DNA of 64,000 nucleotides from Clytia hemisphaerica (GCA_902728285.1 CACVBU010000362.1:1469540-1533539); one strand, 5' to 3'; shown: positions 43,511 through 55,331, numbered from the stretch's first letter. Program-made: numbers and translations. Notes: generated by a model from the letters alone, not told the origin.

Positions 43511-45300
43511 AATTGTACATGTTGTGATGTTAAGTTTTGCATGAGTAGTGGCTTAAAATACGTCCCATACACGTCAACACTCAAAGAAAATCAAGCATTT
43601 TTAAATTTCGAAACTAAGATTTATGAGAAAGGGGAGTAATAAATTTGAGCTGGGGTGATAAGGAACGAATGTCCAGGATTTTAGCGGGTTTGGGGTTGAT
43701 TCAAAGAGATTGGAACCATGAAAACGAGGGGACTGAACCAATAGCTTTTCAAGTAGAAATTCCTAAAATCCCAAATTCTTATTGTGATCAATCTTCTTAC
43801 AGCACGCCAAACCTCAAAATGGAGTCTACGTTTCTTATTTTCCAAGTTGTTAATAATTTGTTCGAGAACTTATTCCTCATGGTCTTAGATCACTCAAATA
43901 CATGTTCAGAACAAATTAATCTTCAGTAGAAATACACAGTTCTCGAAATGTACCATAATGTTGGAAGAGGCGAATGAAAAGTCGAGTAATATGAAATTTG
44001 TTGTTCTTTTTTATCGTTCTTTATGAAATTTGTCGTTCTTTTTGTCTATTTTTTAGTAATGCAGGATTTGTTAGATAGACCCTCTCAAAAGGTAAATTGG
44101 TCAATTTTTTCTAAATTTTCATTGTACTCAAGCATTATTTTATCAACAATTCCATGGTCACAGCAAGAGTACAAAGGTAACAATTATAGCAAAAAAAAAG
44201 TAAAGAAAATTTGAACATACATTTGTTGCAATCAGCGGTTGTGCAAAACAATGAATGTCACTTTCAGTTAATAAACGGGTTGGTTTTATGGCTTTATTGA
44301 TCCATGTTGGTCGTTAGGCTTTCTGAATCTCTTCGTGCAATAAGTTGACCTACACCTAGATAACAAAGAAAAAATTTTGAAAAGTTTTTGGTGAGTATCA
44401 GGGCTGACATCCTCATTTGTTGTATCTTTCATGGATATTCTTACAAGTTTTCATTAAGAAGAAAGATGACGTGAATTTTTTTATCTGTTGATCTCATTAG
44501 TTTAGCGCACACTGTTTCACTGGATCTTCAGAGAGGCTACTCGGTAAAAGTTGCGTGATGCTAACCAAAAGTAAAAACGCTATTAGTTGTAAAAGTTGTG
44601 AAAATTGAACTGCAGTGCCTTCTACGAGTCACCCCCCCCCCCCTTAGCTGTTTGGTGTAAAAAGATACTTTGGATTTTAAAATGATCACTTGACTTGGAA
44701 ATCAGACAAACATTATTCATTATCACAGTTTGGTTTACTTTTGTTACCAAATAACCAAACCCTCATTCTGCTGTTTTCTAAAACATACATGGGTCTTTTT
44801 GCCTATTTGCTAACAAAATAATTATTCATCTACAATAATCATCAATGTCACTCATGACCATGCAATACCTCATTAGTTATTGCACGGTCTCAAGGTATTA
44901 TTAAACGCTGCAATGCAACGTTAATTCTTTCTTGTCATGCGAACGGGAAATTCCATTTTCCATTTCTGCATTATCTGATAGAAATGATCAGCTTCCAGAA
45001 CGTGTTTAGAAGCACCAAATCGAACTGGCGAGTTTATTTTATCAACCATTTGGATAAGTTCAGAGATAAGTTGTTGAACAGAGATTATACACCACGTACG
45101 ATATCAAGGCTATGTTATCATTAGCATCCAACACTCGAGATAGTGGTTTTTACTTAAAACTGACTTGAACCTTAAACATTTCTTGCTAGATTGAAAAACG
45201 AACAAAAAACCGACAGGGAAGAAGATTGACTGTTAAACGCCACTTTTTTAATCCTTTGAGTTTTTGATAGTTTAGGAAAAGTGACTAAAATGCCAAGATC
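43511..45300. repeat. Duplicated module 'S', copy 2
   Basis: It is collinear with 35.4-37.74 kb (without the MITE at 36136). It includes a 14-base C run near 44.63 kb. The 94-codon ORF at 43645-43929 spans repeat sequence and a hairpin unit and is not a convincing gene. Confidence 0.6.
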
Positions 45301-46519
45301 TTTGTTCAGAGAAATTTCTAGAACGTGGTGTTTGTAAGCACCGAACCAGAAACAGCAGAATATCAAGTTTACACCGTCGGAAAGCTTTCGCACACTTTAT
45401 GACATAACACATTGGTGAATTATCGTGAAACGTGTTTCTGGAAATCGACAAATTCTTTATACAAATTTGTCTCTTTTTTATTACGTTTTGTGAATTCGAG
45501 TAAGAATAGTGAACCATTGCTTTATCGTCATTTTACATTTAGAGTTAGAGGGCACAATACTGTCTCAAGGGCATAAGGGCTATTAATGCACAGGCCAAAT
45601 AGACGTTTGCAAAGACGGGAGAAGTCTAGTTTATCCTAAGCGAGATTTCAAATTGAGAATGAATGTTAATTGTCTGAGCCATTAACATGTGAATAAAGGT
45701 CAAATACTAAAGAATTAAAAAATGGTATTTGATGCCTCTCTTTTGTAAAGCTAAGTTAGTTAATGAATAGATCCAGGGAAATGGGTAGCGCCCTCCCCTA
45801 CCTTCGGATAGGGGAGGCGTACCTCTGGGTCACCTGCAACTACTGCTGCAAAATTACTAACTTTCAGTTGTAAAAATGACGTTGCAAAGTCAAGTCAAAT
45901 AAAATCAAACATATTTGAAGTCAGAAAATTTTAATTAAACATAAGCGTTATAAGAAGCAACACGTCGCGAAATTTTGATTTGATTGGTTTTATTGTTCGA
46001 TGAGTTGATTGATGGATTTTTTCTTTGATTTGATTGGAGTGAGATGGCTTTGTTGGTCTATAACGAATATTAAAATATTACAAATAGTGGTGCCAGCTAC
46101 AACATGTAAAAATGAGATACATTGCAGCAGAATGGTTGGTCAGACCCTCACAACTACTTCGACTGCCACTCTTCTGATTGACGAAAAACAATTTATATTT
46201 CAACGGGTATATTGAATTTTATCAATCAGAAGATTGAAAAAAGCCTTAAGCTTCCCGCTCAATTTTATTTCGTTTATTTTATAGCAATATATCGCAGGAC
46301 TATGGGCTATTATTATAAAAACATGGATTTTGAAAAGTTTCAGACTTGCAGTTTCGGTACAATGAGTTGACTTGAATGTAAGCGTGTAACGCATTCACCA
46401 GCATAAGAATCATTTCTTATCCTGTTTCCGTTACGTAGTGACTGCAAATACCAAATCGATCGAATTTTTAGCGATAAGTTTGAGTAGATAACTTGTTGAA
46501 CAGAATTTATGCATCACCT
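45301..46519. repeat. Mixed repeat modules with a SINE fragment
   Basis: A piece of module R lies at 45355-45530, a SINE body fragment at 45715-45870 (CCCTCCCCTACCTTCGGAT), and a diverged copy of the small-ORF module at about 45.9-46.07 kb. The rest is unrecognised. Confidence 0.5.
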
Positions 46520-47083
46520 TAGCCTGGGAATCCAAGTGTTAAACTTTTTTCACAGTCTAGTTTATGATATTTTTGCTGCTGGTTTAACGCTTGGTGCAGG
46601 TAACTCGCCTGCAGGGAGATTTTTCCCTGCAATGTAGGTTCGGCCTGATTGGCCAGCTTTTGGCGTATTACTTAGCAGTACTTTCGCGCGCATTTTGATA
46701 TTTTCGATGCGCGCGCATAATTTATGGAAAAAGCTGACTCTGCAGAAAAAAGGAAAACAAATGAAAATGAAAACATAGAATCATTTCAAAACAAAATGGC
46801 TGTTGGCTGGAAGTCTAAATACATGTGGCTGATGTTTTTATTTGGCTTTTAGTAGCTTTGAAAGTCTTTATAGATTGTGGAGGAGTTTTATGGTAAGTTG
46901 ATTATGTGTGTTTGCCTGGGTTTCCAAAGTTCAGAAAGTCTGTCAACAAGGGTTCACACACAGACTGTTTATAACATTCTGTGTCAGACTAATCTACCTG
47001 CACCAAGCTCTATAATTTTAGAACTTTGTGAGGTGAGGTATTTTTTGTTTTTTCTAAAATTATGAGCTTGGATTCCCAGGCTA
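46520..47083. mobile_element. MULE-type MITE, copy 2 (564 bp, 9-bp TSD)
   Basis: Ends TAGCCTGGGAATCCAAG and CTTGGATTCCCAGGCTA are perfect inverted repeats flanked by GCATCACCT at 46511-46519 and 47084-47092. Related uninterrupted sequences around ACCACGTACGATATCAAGG (45.08 kb) and 37.46 kb show the site before insertion. The interior has GCGCGCATAATTTATGG. Confidence 0.9.
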
Positions 47084-48453
47084 GCATCACCTTTGACATC
47101 CAGGCTATGTTAACATTAGCATAAAGCACTCTATTGGTCTTTACTTAAAACTGACTTGACCCTATAAACATTTCTCCCTGGATTAAAAAACAAACAAAAA
47201 ATACCAAAAATCGAGCAGGGAAAACGTGACTGTTAAATGCCACTTTTTTATTCCTTCTAGTTTTTATAGTTTGAGCATGAAGGTAATAAAGATAGATGGA
47301 GAGTCAATGCCTTTTGTTCTATTCTGATTTATCATCGGAAGCAAACAGCTGTTTGGTTGCTTTGGGAATAAGATGATTAATTTTGGGTATACTCGCGGGA
47401 ATATTTTAGATGAATGAAAAGACATTACATTTTTAACAAGTATATTGAAATATAATAGCCTTGTCATGAAAAATTGAAAAAAACTTCACATTATAAGCAC
47501 AATACTCCAAACTTCTAGGGGAAGCTGCCCAGAAAGCCATCGATAGATTTAAAAAAGAATAACGTGTTACGATTAGGAACCTTGTATCGATCATTTTGTC
47601 AGAGTATGAAAACCGCTGCCCACTAAGACGTGAAGATTTTAAGATAAGAAACTTTCAATGATAATGTGATGCGACTCTCAATGTTCACAAAGTGCCAGCC
47701 CAAAAATATATCCTTATGAAATCAATATATTCTTTTATCCTTAAATCAGTTGAAACTATTTCGAATCGCATTTTAACTAAGATTTCTCGCAAAACTAAGT
47801 TTTTCAAAATAAACGGACCAGCCTTTTTCTGTTCATATAAAGTTATAAATTGATGTTTTTTGCTTCCAATGATGGTACATCAAAGAAAAGCCGCTTTGAA
47901 TAGATTTATAAAAGATTTCAACGACCATTTAGGTCATTACCGAGACGTTTTCTCTCCATTTGTATTTTTATTACCTTCATGGTTTGAGGACAAATGATTG
48001 AATTGAAATGCCTTAACATGACGGAAGTTAAGTAAAGGATAGAGTGACACTTGGAAAGACTACAAAGCTCTCAATTTATTCAAAATGTTCGAACTTTCAA
48101 TTTTTTATCAGCTTATTTTTGATGAGAAAAAGTAAGTTGCTTCAAGATTGGAAATTCCATTTTGCGAAGAGAATAATAGTTTTCACTACAGTATACAGCG
48201 ATTGAAAGCAGCAACGCGTGACAGGTTTTTCACAATGAAGCGTCTGGCTAAGTGTAAAGTTTGTTCTCCATAAGCGATGATTTCTTCCCTTTTCTTTATG
48301 AAATCATTTCGTTGGCCCAATCTAACATCTGGCATAACGGTTTACCAGAATATCATGATTATACCACTTGCTGGGAAGGCTCTTTTGACACTTGATGACA
48401 TGACACATCGGTGAATTATCGTGAAACGTTTTCGGGAATTGCCTTAACCTTAA
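47084..48453. repeat. Repeat modules, 47.1-48.45 kb
   Basis: 47100-47290 continues module S. 48057-48450 matches 40680-41010. Between them I recognise only TTGGGAATAAGATGATTAAT, which echoes (inverted) a segment of an ARFGEF3 intron near 1.65 kb. Confidence 0.5.
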
Positions 48454-49327
48454 GGTATGTGTTCACCTTTCTTGACACATTCTCTTTAATTGATCATATC
48501 TTTAGAACAACAAATTTTTATATATCAAAAGTATATATTTTCTGAAAGCCAATAATATTCTCTTTCTAATGGTAAAAGTTTCAGCTGAATTTAAAAAACT
48601 GGGCAGGATATAATTAAAATCTTAAGAATTTTAACCTTACCTACTTCAAAGAAGTTAAAGTCACCCATAGCTTTTGAATTTTGAAAAAATAATTTCGATA
48701 CTTTGTTTCCAATAGATCGAACTAAAAAAGTGTCTTGGGATTTTTTTTGGAATTGACTTTAACTTTTTAAATCCTAAATTCTGTAAAAATATCGATAAAA
48801 AAGTAAATTTAAATGTGACTTTTTCAGTTATCTGTAAATTGAGGAAAAACAACTCGGTTAGAAATAAAATCCTAAGACACTTTTTAAGTTTGATCTTTTG
48901 GGAATCTCATAAAAAAAAAATGAAGTCGATATCTAAATGCTATGGGTGACTTTAACTTCGTTAAAAGTAGTATGGTGTGGTAAAATTTCGTTTTTTTCTA
49001 CATCAATTTGAAATTTTTAACAAGATGATTGCTGTTTATTTGAGTAATCAGTGAATTGTGTCAAAAATATTACTATTCAATAGAGGTGAGAATAAACATT
49101 AGCTGAATTCTCTCTTTTGTCTTTGTTGTTTCCGAAAGAGACAATTATTTGAGTAAATAATCCATCATAAGACGAACTTTGTTTTGAAGTTTAAATGGTT
49201 ATAACTCTGGATCAAAAAAATATTTTAAGATCGCGATTTTGCCAAAATGAAATCAAGTAACTTTTCTTCCACTTTGACTGAAAAAAAATTTTTTGACAAA
49301 AAATCGGAAAACAGGTGTACACATACC
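48454..49327. mobile_element. TTAA-target (piggyBac-like) MITE, 874 bp
   Basis: Left GGTATGTGTTCACCTTTC and right ACAGGTGTACACATACC are inverted ends, each abutting TTAA (48450-48453 and 49328-49331). The flanks rejoin as module R when the element is removed (compare 28.9 and 41.0 kb). It carries a nested TIR element. Confidence 0.82.
48643..48970. mobile_element. Nested TIR element inside the piggyBac-like MITE
   Basis: GAAGTTAAAGTCACCCATAG at 48651-48670 and its inverse CTATGGGTGACTTTAACTTC near 48940-48959 border an AT-rich core. Ends extend to ACTTCAAAG / TTAAAAGT. No clean TSD is seen. Confidence 0.6.
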
Positions 49328-49331
49328 TTAA

Positions 49332-50390
49332 TACGATATTGTAGCTTTTTCGTTACGTTTTGTGACTTCAAGTAAAAAATAGTGAATGCAATCTTAACTT
49401 GTTACACCATCGGATAGCTCTTAGATTCTTTATAATACAACACATTGGCGAATAATCATGAAACGCTACTGGAAAGTGACCATTTCTTTGAAAAAAAATC
49501 TCTTTTTTATTGCGTTTTGTGACTTCAAGTAAGAAACAGTGAACCATTGGTATACCGATTTCTTTTCACTTATTCTAGATGGGATTTTCAAAAAGAGATT
49601 GAATATTATTTTTCTGACAGTTTTAAATCTTTTATCTGATACTAATCTGACGACGAGAGAACAAGGATATAAATATACATATTCCGGCCTTATCCTTATA
49701 ATCACAGTCCAGGGAAAGAGGTAGCGCCCTCCGCTACCTTCAGTCAAACAGTTATATGAAAAGGGAGCCTTCAGGTCGTCCACGACTATAGTCACGAGCT
49801 TTACTTAAAATCCAAATTTCGATTTAAAAAATGACGTCGGAAAGTCAATATTATATACTTGACGTCAGATAAACTGAATTCAGAGAGCGTTAAAAAGGAT
49901 CATTGCGAAACTTACATTTTTGTGGAAGTTCATAAAGTTTGATTTGATTGTGGCTTCATTGATCGACGAGTTGCTTGTTTGGTTGGTTGGTTGGTTGTTT
50001 TTTTCTTTGATTCGAATAAATTCAGATGGCTTTGTCGGTCTATAACGAATTTTAAAATACACGCTTTTTTATTTATAAGCACAATTTTACAAGAACGCCA
50101 GTCTCAGATTTAGGCCCTTGGAACAGTAGCTCTATTGTTTAGAAGAACAATAGAAATTTGAGAACAATCGCAGTCTCAGCCTAAATTTACTGGTTATTTC
50201 AAAGAAAAGTGTGCATTTTAAATATTTAGTTCGCTTAACATTTTTGACTAGTCCACAAAGAAGACAGCTCCAGTGTGTTACACCTGAGTAGGGGAGTTTT
50301 AGGTTCGAAACCAACAAAAATGCAATATTCAAATTTTCAATTTACTTTTACTCAGAATCAACTTTCTTTGTATGTACAAAGAACTTAAAT
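49332..50390. repeat. Repeat modules with SINE tail and small-ORF module
   Basis: It resumes module R, has a SINE body fragment at 49704-49800, then the GACGTCA segment and the small conserved ORF (49880-50062, minus), then TTATAAGCACAATTTTACAAG as at 30.2 and 41.5 kb. Confidence 0.6.
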
Positions 50391-50545
50391 CTTTTTCACA
50401 AAGTAGGCGTGTCAATTTTGACTTTATTCCATCTTGTTCAAGTTATTTAATTATTTTCTTTTTTCATTTTATTTTTAGTTTTGAATTTGACCTGAAATAC
50501 AAAGAGCTTGCCAAAATTTGGTACACACCATATTCATAGACGCAC
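50391..50545 (+). repeat. Fragment of the BEL/Pao LTR
   Basis: CACAAAGTAGGCGTGTCAA, TTGTTCAAGTTATTTA and ACAAAGAGCTTGCCAAA follow the 3' part of the LTR at 14458-15420 with about 10-15 percent divergence by eye. This is an older partial LTR of the same family, sitting inside module P. Confidence 0.75.
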
Positions 50546-51518
50546 ATCAGTTGGCAGAAACTCTGCAACTTTTCGTCGCAATTTCATATTTCGAAGAAAA
50601 GAAACAGGATTTCTATTGGCTGACGATATGTACAATTATAGACATTTTCAAACTTTAGATTAATAAAATAATTCAATTTTTTACGGCCTCTCAATGTCGA
50701 AAGTAACTATCTAAAAACCAATTTCATTTACTACAACATAAGAAAGGCGTTCCAATATATTTTGTCCATGATTGTTATAGAAAATATTGAAGAAATTAAA
50801 TCGAGGGGTGTCAAGGTTTCCATTTTCTTCCGTAATCCCATAAAAGTGCTGGAAAAATAACGAGTAACCGTAAAGTAACCATCAATTGTGGAAAATCTAG
50901 GTAAAAGATGATTACTGACATCAAGTACAAAAAAATATTGTATTCTTTTATTATCAGATACAGTAGTTGTCGGTTACCCGTTGGATCCCATTAACCAAGG
51001 TATTCAGTCCATGGAAAACTTCTGCTTCTAAATAATTTTCAACCTTCAGTTTAGAGATATAAATTACTTGATTTTGAGGTTGGAATGTATTTATGATCGA
51101 AAGTTGAGAAAATGAAACTGGGAATGGACTGTTCCGGCGCAGGGAACTCCGGTAGGTGATAATTTGTGACCGGTTTTCGGGGATAATATTTGCTTTTAAT
51201 CGATGGAGTTTTACTTAAGGTTTTTTTCTGCTTAGTATGATTTGAAAACTGAAAAATGACAAAGAGGACTGTCAAGAGGCGATTGAATATTTCACAAAGA
51301 AACTCAAAGAATTGTTATTAATTTTGTTTCATCAGGTTTTGAAATTTCAAATTTCGCATTTTAAGATGAAATGATAAAATAATAAAAAACATTTTTAATG
51401 ATGTTGATAGCGTGTTTGGGTTTAATTCAAAGCAGGTCGGGCATAAAAAGAAAGAAGCTTAACGAATAACTTGTAATTGTCAATTTCCCGAAACCCAAAC
51501 ATCTGGTGATGTTTAGAA
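50546..51518. repeat. Duplicated module 'P' and 'Q', copy 3
   Basis: CAGTTGGCAGAAACTCTGC, TCTCAATGTCGAAAGTAACT and TCAAAGCAGGTCGGGCATAA place it with 22.9-23.4 and 25.5-25.9 kb. Confidence 0.6.
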
Positions 51519-51973
51519 CCCTTTAACTGCCCATGTCGGCATATGCCGACATGAGCATTTTCGATTTCTTTGCCCATGTCGGGATTTGCCGACATGAGCA
51601 TTTTCGATTTCTTTGCCCATGTCGGGATTTGCCGACATCGGCGCTTTCCATTCCTTTGCCCAAAAATTTAACACTTCTACAAAGATTTTGTATTAGATGG
51701 TTTGAAATGAAAAAAGATAATAGTTAAAAGCTTTTCTATGTTGAAAAATAACTATTCAACAATGTTCAACTCAAAATTATAGTCCTTGGCTGATACTTCA
51801 TATATTATTCAGAAAATGAGGTTAAAATCGCTACCTTTTGACCATGTCGGCAAATGCCGACATCGGGCAAATAGGTCGAACCTTCTTTTTTTCCCGTGGC
51901 AAAAAGGTCGAACTTTTTTTTTTCCCGCGGCAAATAGGTCGAACCTTAAAAAAAACGACGGGCAGTTAAAGGG
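51519..51973. mobile_element. CCCTTTAACTGCCC-ended MITE (455 bp)
   Basis: Left CCCTTTAACTGCCCATG and right GGGCAGTTAAAGGG are perfect 14-bp inverted ends. The left interior is three repeats of about 43 bp built on CATGTCGGNATNTGCCGACA, itself a palindrome. The right interior repeats AAAAAGGTCGAAC / CAAATAGGTCGAACC. Flanks TTAGAA and TTAG suggest a decayed TTAA target, and paralogous empty sites near 25.95 kb read CTTAAG. The end type fits piggyBac-like elements. Confidence 0.78.
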
Positions 51974-52445
51974 TTAGCTTTTAGTTATGACAATCTAATT
52001 CAAAATTTTCCAGGCTGTTAATAATTTATTCCGAGAAATTCCGTCATGATTTTAGATCATTTCAGTTCTCTTTTGGAACAAATTATTCTACAGAAGAAAT
52101 ACGCAGCACTCAAGAAAATGTACCATAATTTTAGACCGAGAACGAGGCGAATTAAAAAAAGACTATTCACCACAAATCTTAATTTCTTGGCTGGAAATAA
52201 TTTGAGCGGAGAAATTTCAGCATAATTCATACCAATCAGTTGAATCTTTCTGTTCAAATAATTTTCAGTACGACAAAATATACAAACGAATCATTTGCAC
52301 CGATAACGTTATCAATCAATTGATATTCACGTGTCGAAGTCAATAATCAATAACTCTAAAAATGTAACAATAACTTCACATTCGTCGTCTAGTCAATAAT
52401 CGAAAGTCAATCGAATATTAACGCGATTTAAAGATTCGATTAAAG
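51974..52445. repeat. Repeat modules with two hairpin units
   Basis: Hairpins start at about 52012 (GCTGTTAATAATTTATTCC) and 52189 (GGCTGGAAATAATTTGAGC). CGTTATCAATCAATTGATAT follows, as at 31.05 and 41.9 kb. The duplicated family stops here. Confidence 0.65.
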
Positions 52446-52897
52446 TCTATTCACGATAAGTGTGCACTCTTTTTTCTTTTACCTATAACTTTTGAAGGAA
52501 TTCTTCAATCTTTATAAATTTGCTATCGTTGGAGAGATATTAGTGAGTGGAACAATTTGAAATAAAAAAATCTTTAAAAAAATGAAGATGAAAATGAAGA
52601 AGAAAAAAATGAAGATCTTATGGAAAAGAGCTATAACTAAAATTTTCACTGAAGTGAATCCTTGATCATCGAACGTTATCACTGTGAAAAAAATTCTCAA
52701 AAATAATCATTCAGTCAAAAGATATCAAACAAAGTTATAAGCTGATTGACGTCTAAAAACGCTGTTTTCTGCAGTTTTTTGCTATTTTTTGGGGTCAATC
52801 ACTTATTAACTTTGTATCATAACTTTATATTTAATAAATATTTTAATGAAATTCCTTCACAGTGATGATCTACGGTGGCCTACAAGGGCAAAAATCT
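52446..52897. other. AT-rich interval without recognised features
   Basis: No ORF, repeat or TIR was recognised. The end (CGGTGGCCTACAAGGGCAAA) recurs near 53.53 kb. Confidence 0.3.
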
Positions 52898-53085
52898 TAC
52901 TTTCTTTTTTTTTGGGGGAATCTTTGTTTTTTTGGGGGAATCTTTGTTTTTTGGGGAATCTTTCTTTTTTTGGGGGAATCTTTGTTTTTTTGGGGGAATC
53001 TTTTTTTTTTGGGGGGGGGGAATCTTTAATTTTGTTCGAATCTTTAACTTTGGAGGAACCCTTTTTTTTTGCAGCGGGGAATGTT
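52898..53085. repeat. T-run/G-run tandem repeat, about 20-bp unit
   Basis: Units of TTTTTTTGGGGGAATCTTTG recur six to seven times. ORFs on both strands here are artefacts of the repeat. Runs of four to ten Gs could form quadruplexes. Confidence 0.75.
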
Positions 53086-53160
53086 TTTTTGAGTGTAAAT
53101 ACTGTATGAAACTAACGTAATTATAATTTAAAACCATGGTGTATTATTCGAATACCTTAA

Positions 53161-53382
53161 GGGAACTATTTTTTGCGGGAACTAATTTTTGCGCTTTGCA
53201 GTTTTGCGATTTTTTGCAGGAACCTAATTTTGCGGATTTCTCACTCATTTGAAAGAAAATTAGAGCCTCGTGAATTATTCGACCCTGTTTAACGCATTGA
53301 AAAATTTTGCGGAAACTCAATTTTGCGGTTTGGCCCAAATCCACAAAAACCACAAAATTCAGTCTCGCAAAAACTAGTTCCC
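53161..53382. mobile_element. TTAA-target (piggyBac-like) MITE, 222 bp
   Basis: Left GGGAACTATTTTTTGCGGG and right CTCGCAAAAACTAGTTCCC are inverted ends between TTAA at 53157-53160 and 53383-53386. The interior has several TTTTGCGG motifs in both orientations. Confidence 0.82.
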
Positions 53383-53526
53383 TTAAGATATTATTTGCTT
53401 CTCTGTTTTCCAATTCCTGTCTTCCAATTGTGGATGAGAATTTTGCTTTTCCTCCCTGAAGATGTCATGTCAATCCCCACTTTCTTCATTTTTCGCAAAT
53501 TAAACTCCCTTAAGTAGACTCTTTTA

Positions 53527-53880
53527 CCGTGGCCCACAAGTGCAAAGAGAATCTTTTTTGCTTGGGGGAATCTTTTTTTTGAGGAGGAATTATTTTTTTT
53601 TTGAGTGGGAATCTTTTTTTTTTTGTGGGAATTTTTTTGTTTTGAGGAGGAATCTTTTTTTTTGAGGGGGAATTTTTTTTTTTTTGATGGGGAATTATTT
53701 TTTTTTGAGGGGGAATTTTTTTTTTGATAGGGAATTTTTTATTTATTTAGGAAATTTTTTTTTTATTCACGAAATTTTTTTGTATAAGGGGAATCCTTTT
53801 TGGGAAATCTTTTTATTCTTTGGGAATAAGTTTTTAAAGGGGGAATTCTTTTTCTTTTCTTCTTACGAAACTTCGCCACA
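53527..53880. repeat. Second T-run/G-run tandem repeat block
   Basis: It starts with a copy of the GGTGGCC(T/C)ACAAG sequence and continues with units such as TTTTTTTTGAGGGGGAATT. Related to 52898-53085 but less regular. Confidence 0.7.
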
Positions 53881-54023
53881 CAACTCGTCACTTTCCTTCA
53901 TTATTCAAACCGTAGAATACGTTTCATGAATACTGTAAATTCGGAATTCGTAAAGTTGCCTACTTAAAACAAGCACACAGTGTGAAATGTAGATGGTCAG
54001 CCGTAATAAAACGCGGATACAAA

Positions 54024-54444
54024 GAGTTCGTTTACAAGCATCTCAAGTACGGGGGCGGTCTGAGAATTTTCGGTAGGGTTTACAGTCAAAAGTTTCATGC
54101 CGTTCGCATGTCGGAGCGGTCTGAAATACCGGAGCGCTTCAGTTAAAATTACCGAAAACAAAGTCCGCCCAGAAAATTCATGTAAAGGCGTTTATTTTTT
54201 AGTTCGGGATGGTCATAGCACTATTTACGGGCCGATGTCTGAAGATCCCAAATCAATTTACTGGAACTGATTTCTCTAAATTTTCTCAAACCACTCTGCA
54301 TTTTGTTTTTCAGATCGGTTGTCAACATTCGGCCCGCTTAAGTACTACGACCACCCCCAAACCGAGCTGAAACACCTCATGTAAACAAGAAAAGGCTCAG
54401 AACGGTCAGAATCTCAGACCGTACGACAACCAGTAAACGGGCTC
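54024..54444. mobile_element. Putative TIR element, 421 bp
   Basis: Left GAGTTCGTTTACAAG with GGCGGTCTGAGA and, inverted at the right, GAGCCCGTTTACTGG with ACGGTCTGAGA suggest imperfect long TIRs. The interior is GC-richer than the flanks. No convincing TSD. Confidence 0.45.
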
Positions 54445-55331
54445 AAAGATTCAATCCGCCGAAACAAAATTATTAAGTCACTTTCTCTTGGTAGACCCCA
54501 CGGTTCTTATCTAAGCCTTGCCAATTTTGATAACAATGAGTTCGAAAAGCATCAAAATCTGGTAAATTCCAAATTTATAAAATAGCTGCTAACGAGGCAA
54601 GTTTGCCACTGAAAGTCCACCTGGAGTTTACGGAAGGAAAGATGTTGACGGGATGAAAGACAAAACAAAAACAAAAGCAAAAGTTGAAGAGAACAATTCC
54701 ATATCTTGTGTTGTGTTGTGCTCTTCAAGAAAAAGCCTATACGAGGGGAGGGGAGGGGGTCTGAAGAATATACTGTTTGGGTTGCCGATTGAAAAATGTT
54801 CAAGGGTAAACTTTTGTTTCCAGAGGGTCAACGACGGGGTAAAAGCTGTGACTAGGAGTAAAGTTTTGAAATATCCAAGGGTAAATCGCTGAAAAAATAA
54901 TATATGAGTAAAGCCCCCATTTTCTTCTGGAAGAGCCCATTTCTAACTAAAAAATATACAGGAGGTACAATAAAAATATTGGGCATGCCAAATTCTATTT
55001 TAACTATTATATTTAAAACTTTAACTCTTGCTACAATCAAAAATCGTTTCCCTGTTCTGACAAAAGAGACTTTTATTTTGTGTCACCTGAGGATAAAATT
55101 TGTATAACAGTTCATGCTTAAAGACACGGAAGAAGAGAAAGGCTGCTTCAAATTTTGGAACAATTTCAATTGCACTCAAATATTTTTTCTTTGCTGGTAG
55201 GTTACGCTAAGCGACTTGATGTAACATCAGCAGAGTAGCACAAGTTAAAGCAAAATTCTGTAAATAACAGCTGAAAAAGAATTATGTGTGCTCAGAAAAA
55301 TGTAGCCAATTCTTTTGTTTAAAAATACTGA
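54445..55331. other. Interval without recognised genes
   Basis: Short ORFs on both strands near 54.55-55.1 kb overlap each other and have no recognisable domain. Nothing else was found. Confidence 0.3.

Noticed and set aside
43645-43929. 94-codon ORF as a gene
   Set aside because: It spans module S and a hairpin unit; the homologous positions near 35.5 and 25.9 kb are not open.
51533-51977. Repetitive Cys/His-containing ORFs
   Set aside because: They arise from the palindromic 43-bp repeats of a MITE and have no splice or homology support.
52846-53137. Phe/Gly-rich and Lys/Pro-rich ORFs on both strands
   Set aside because: They are translations of the 20-bp T/G-run repeat.
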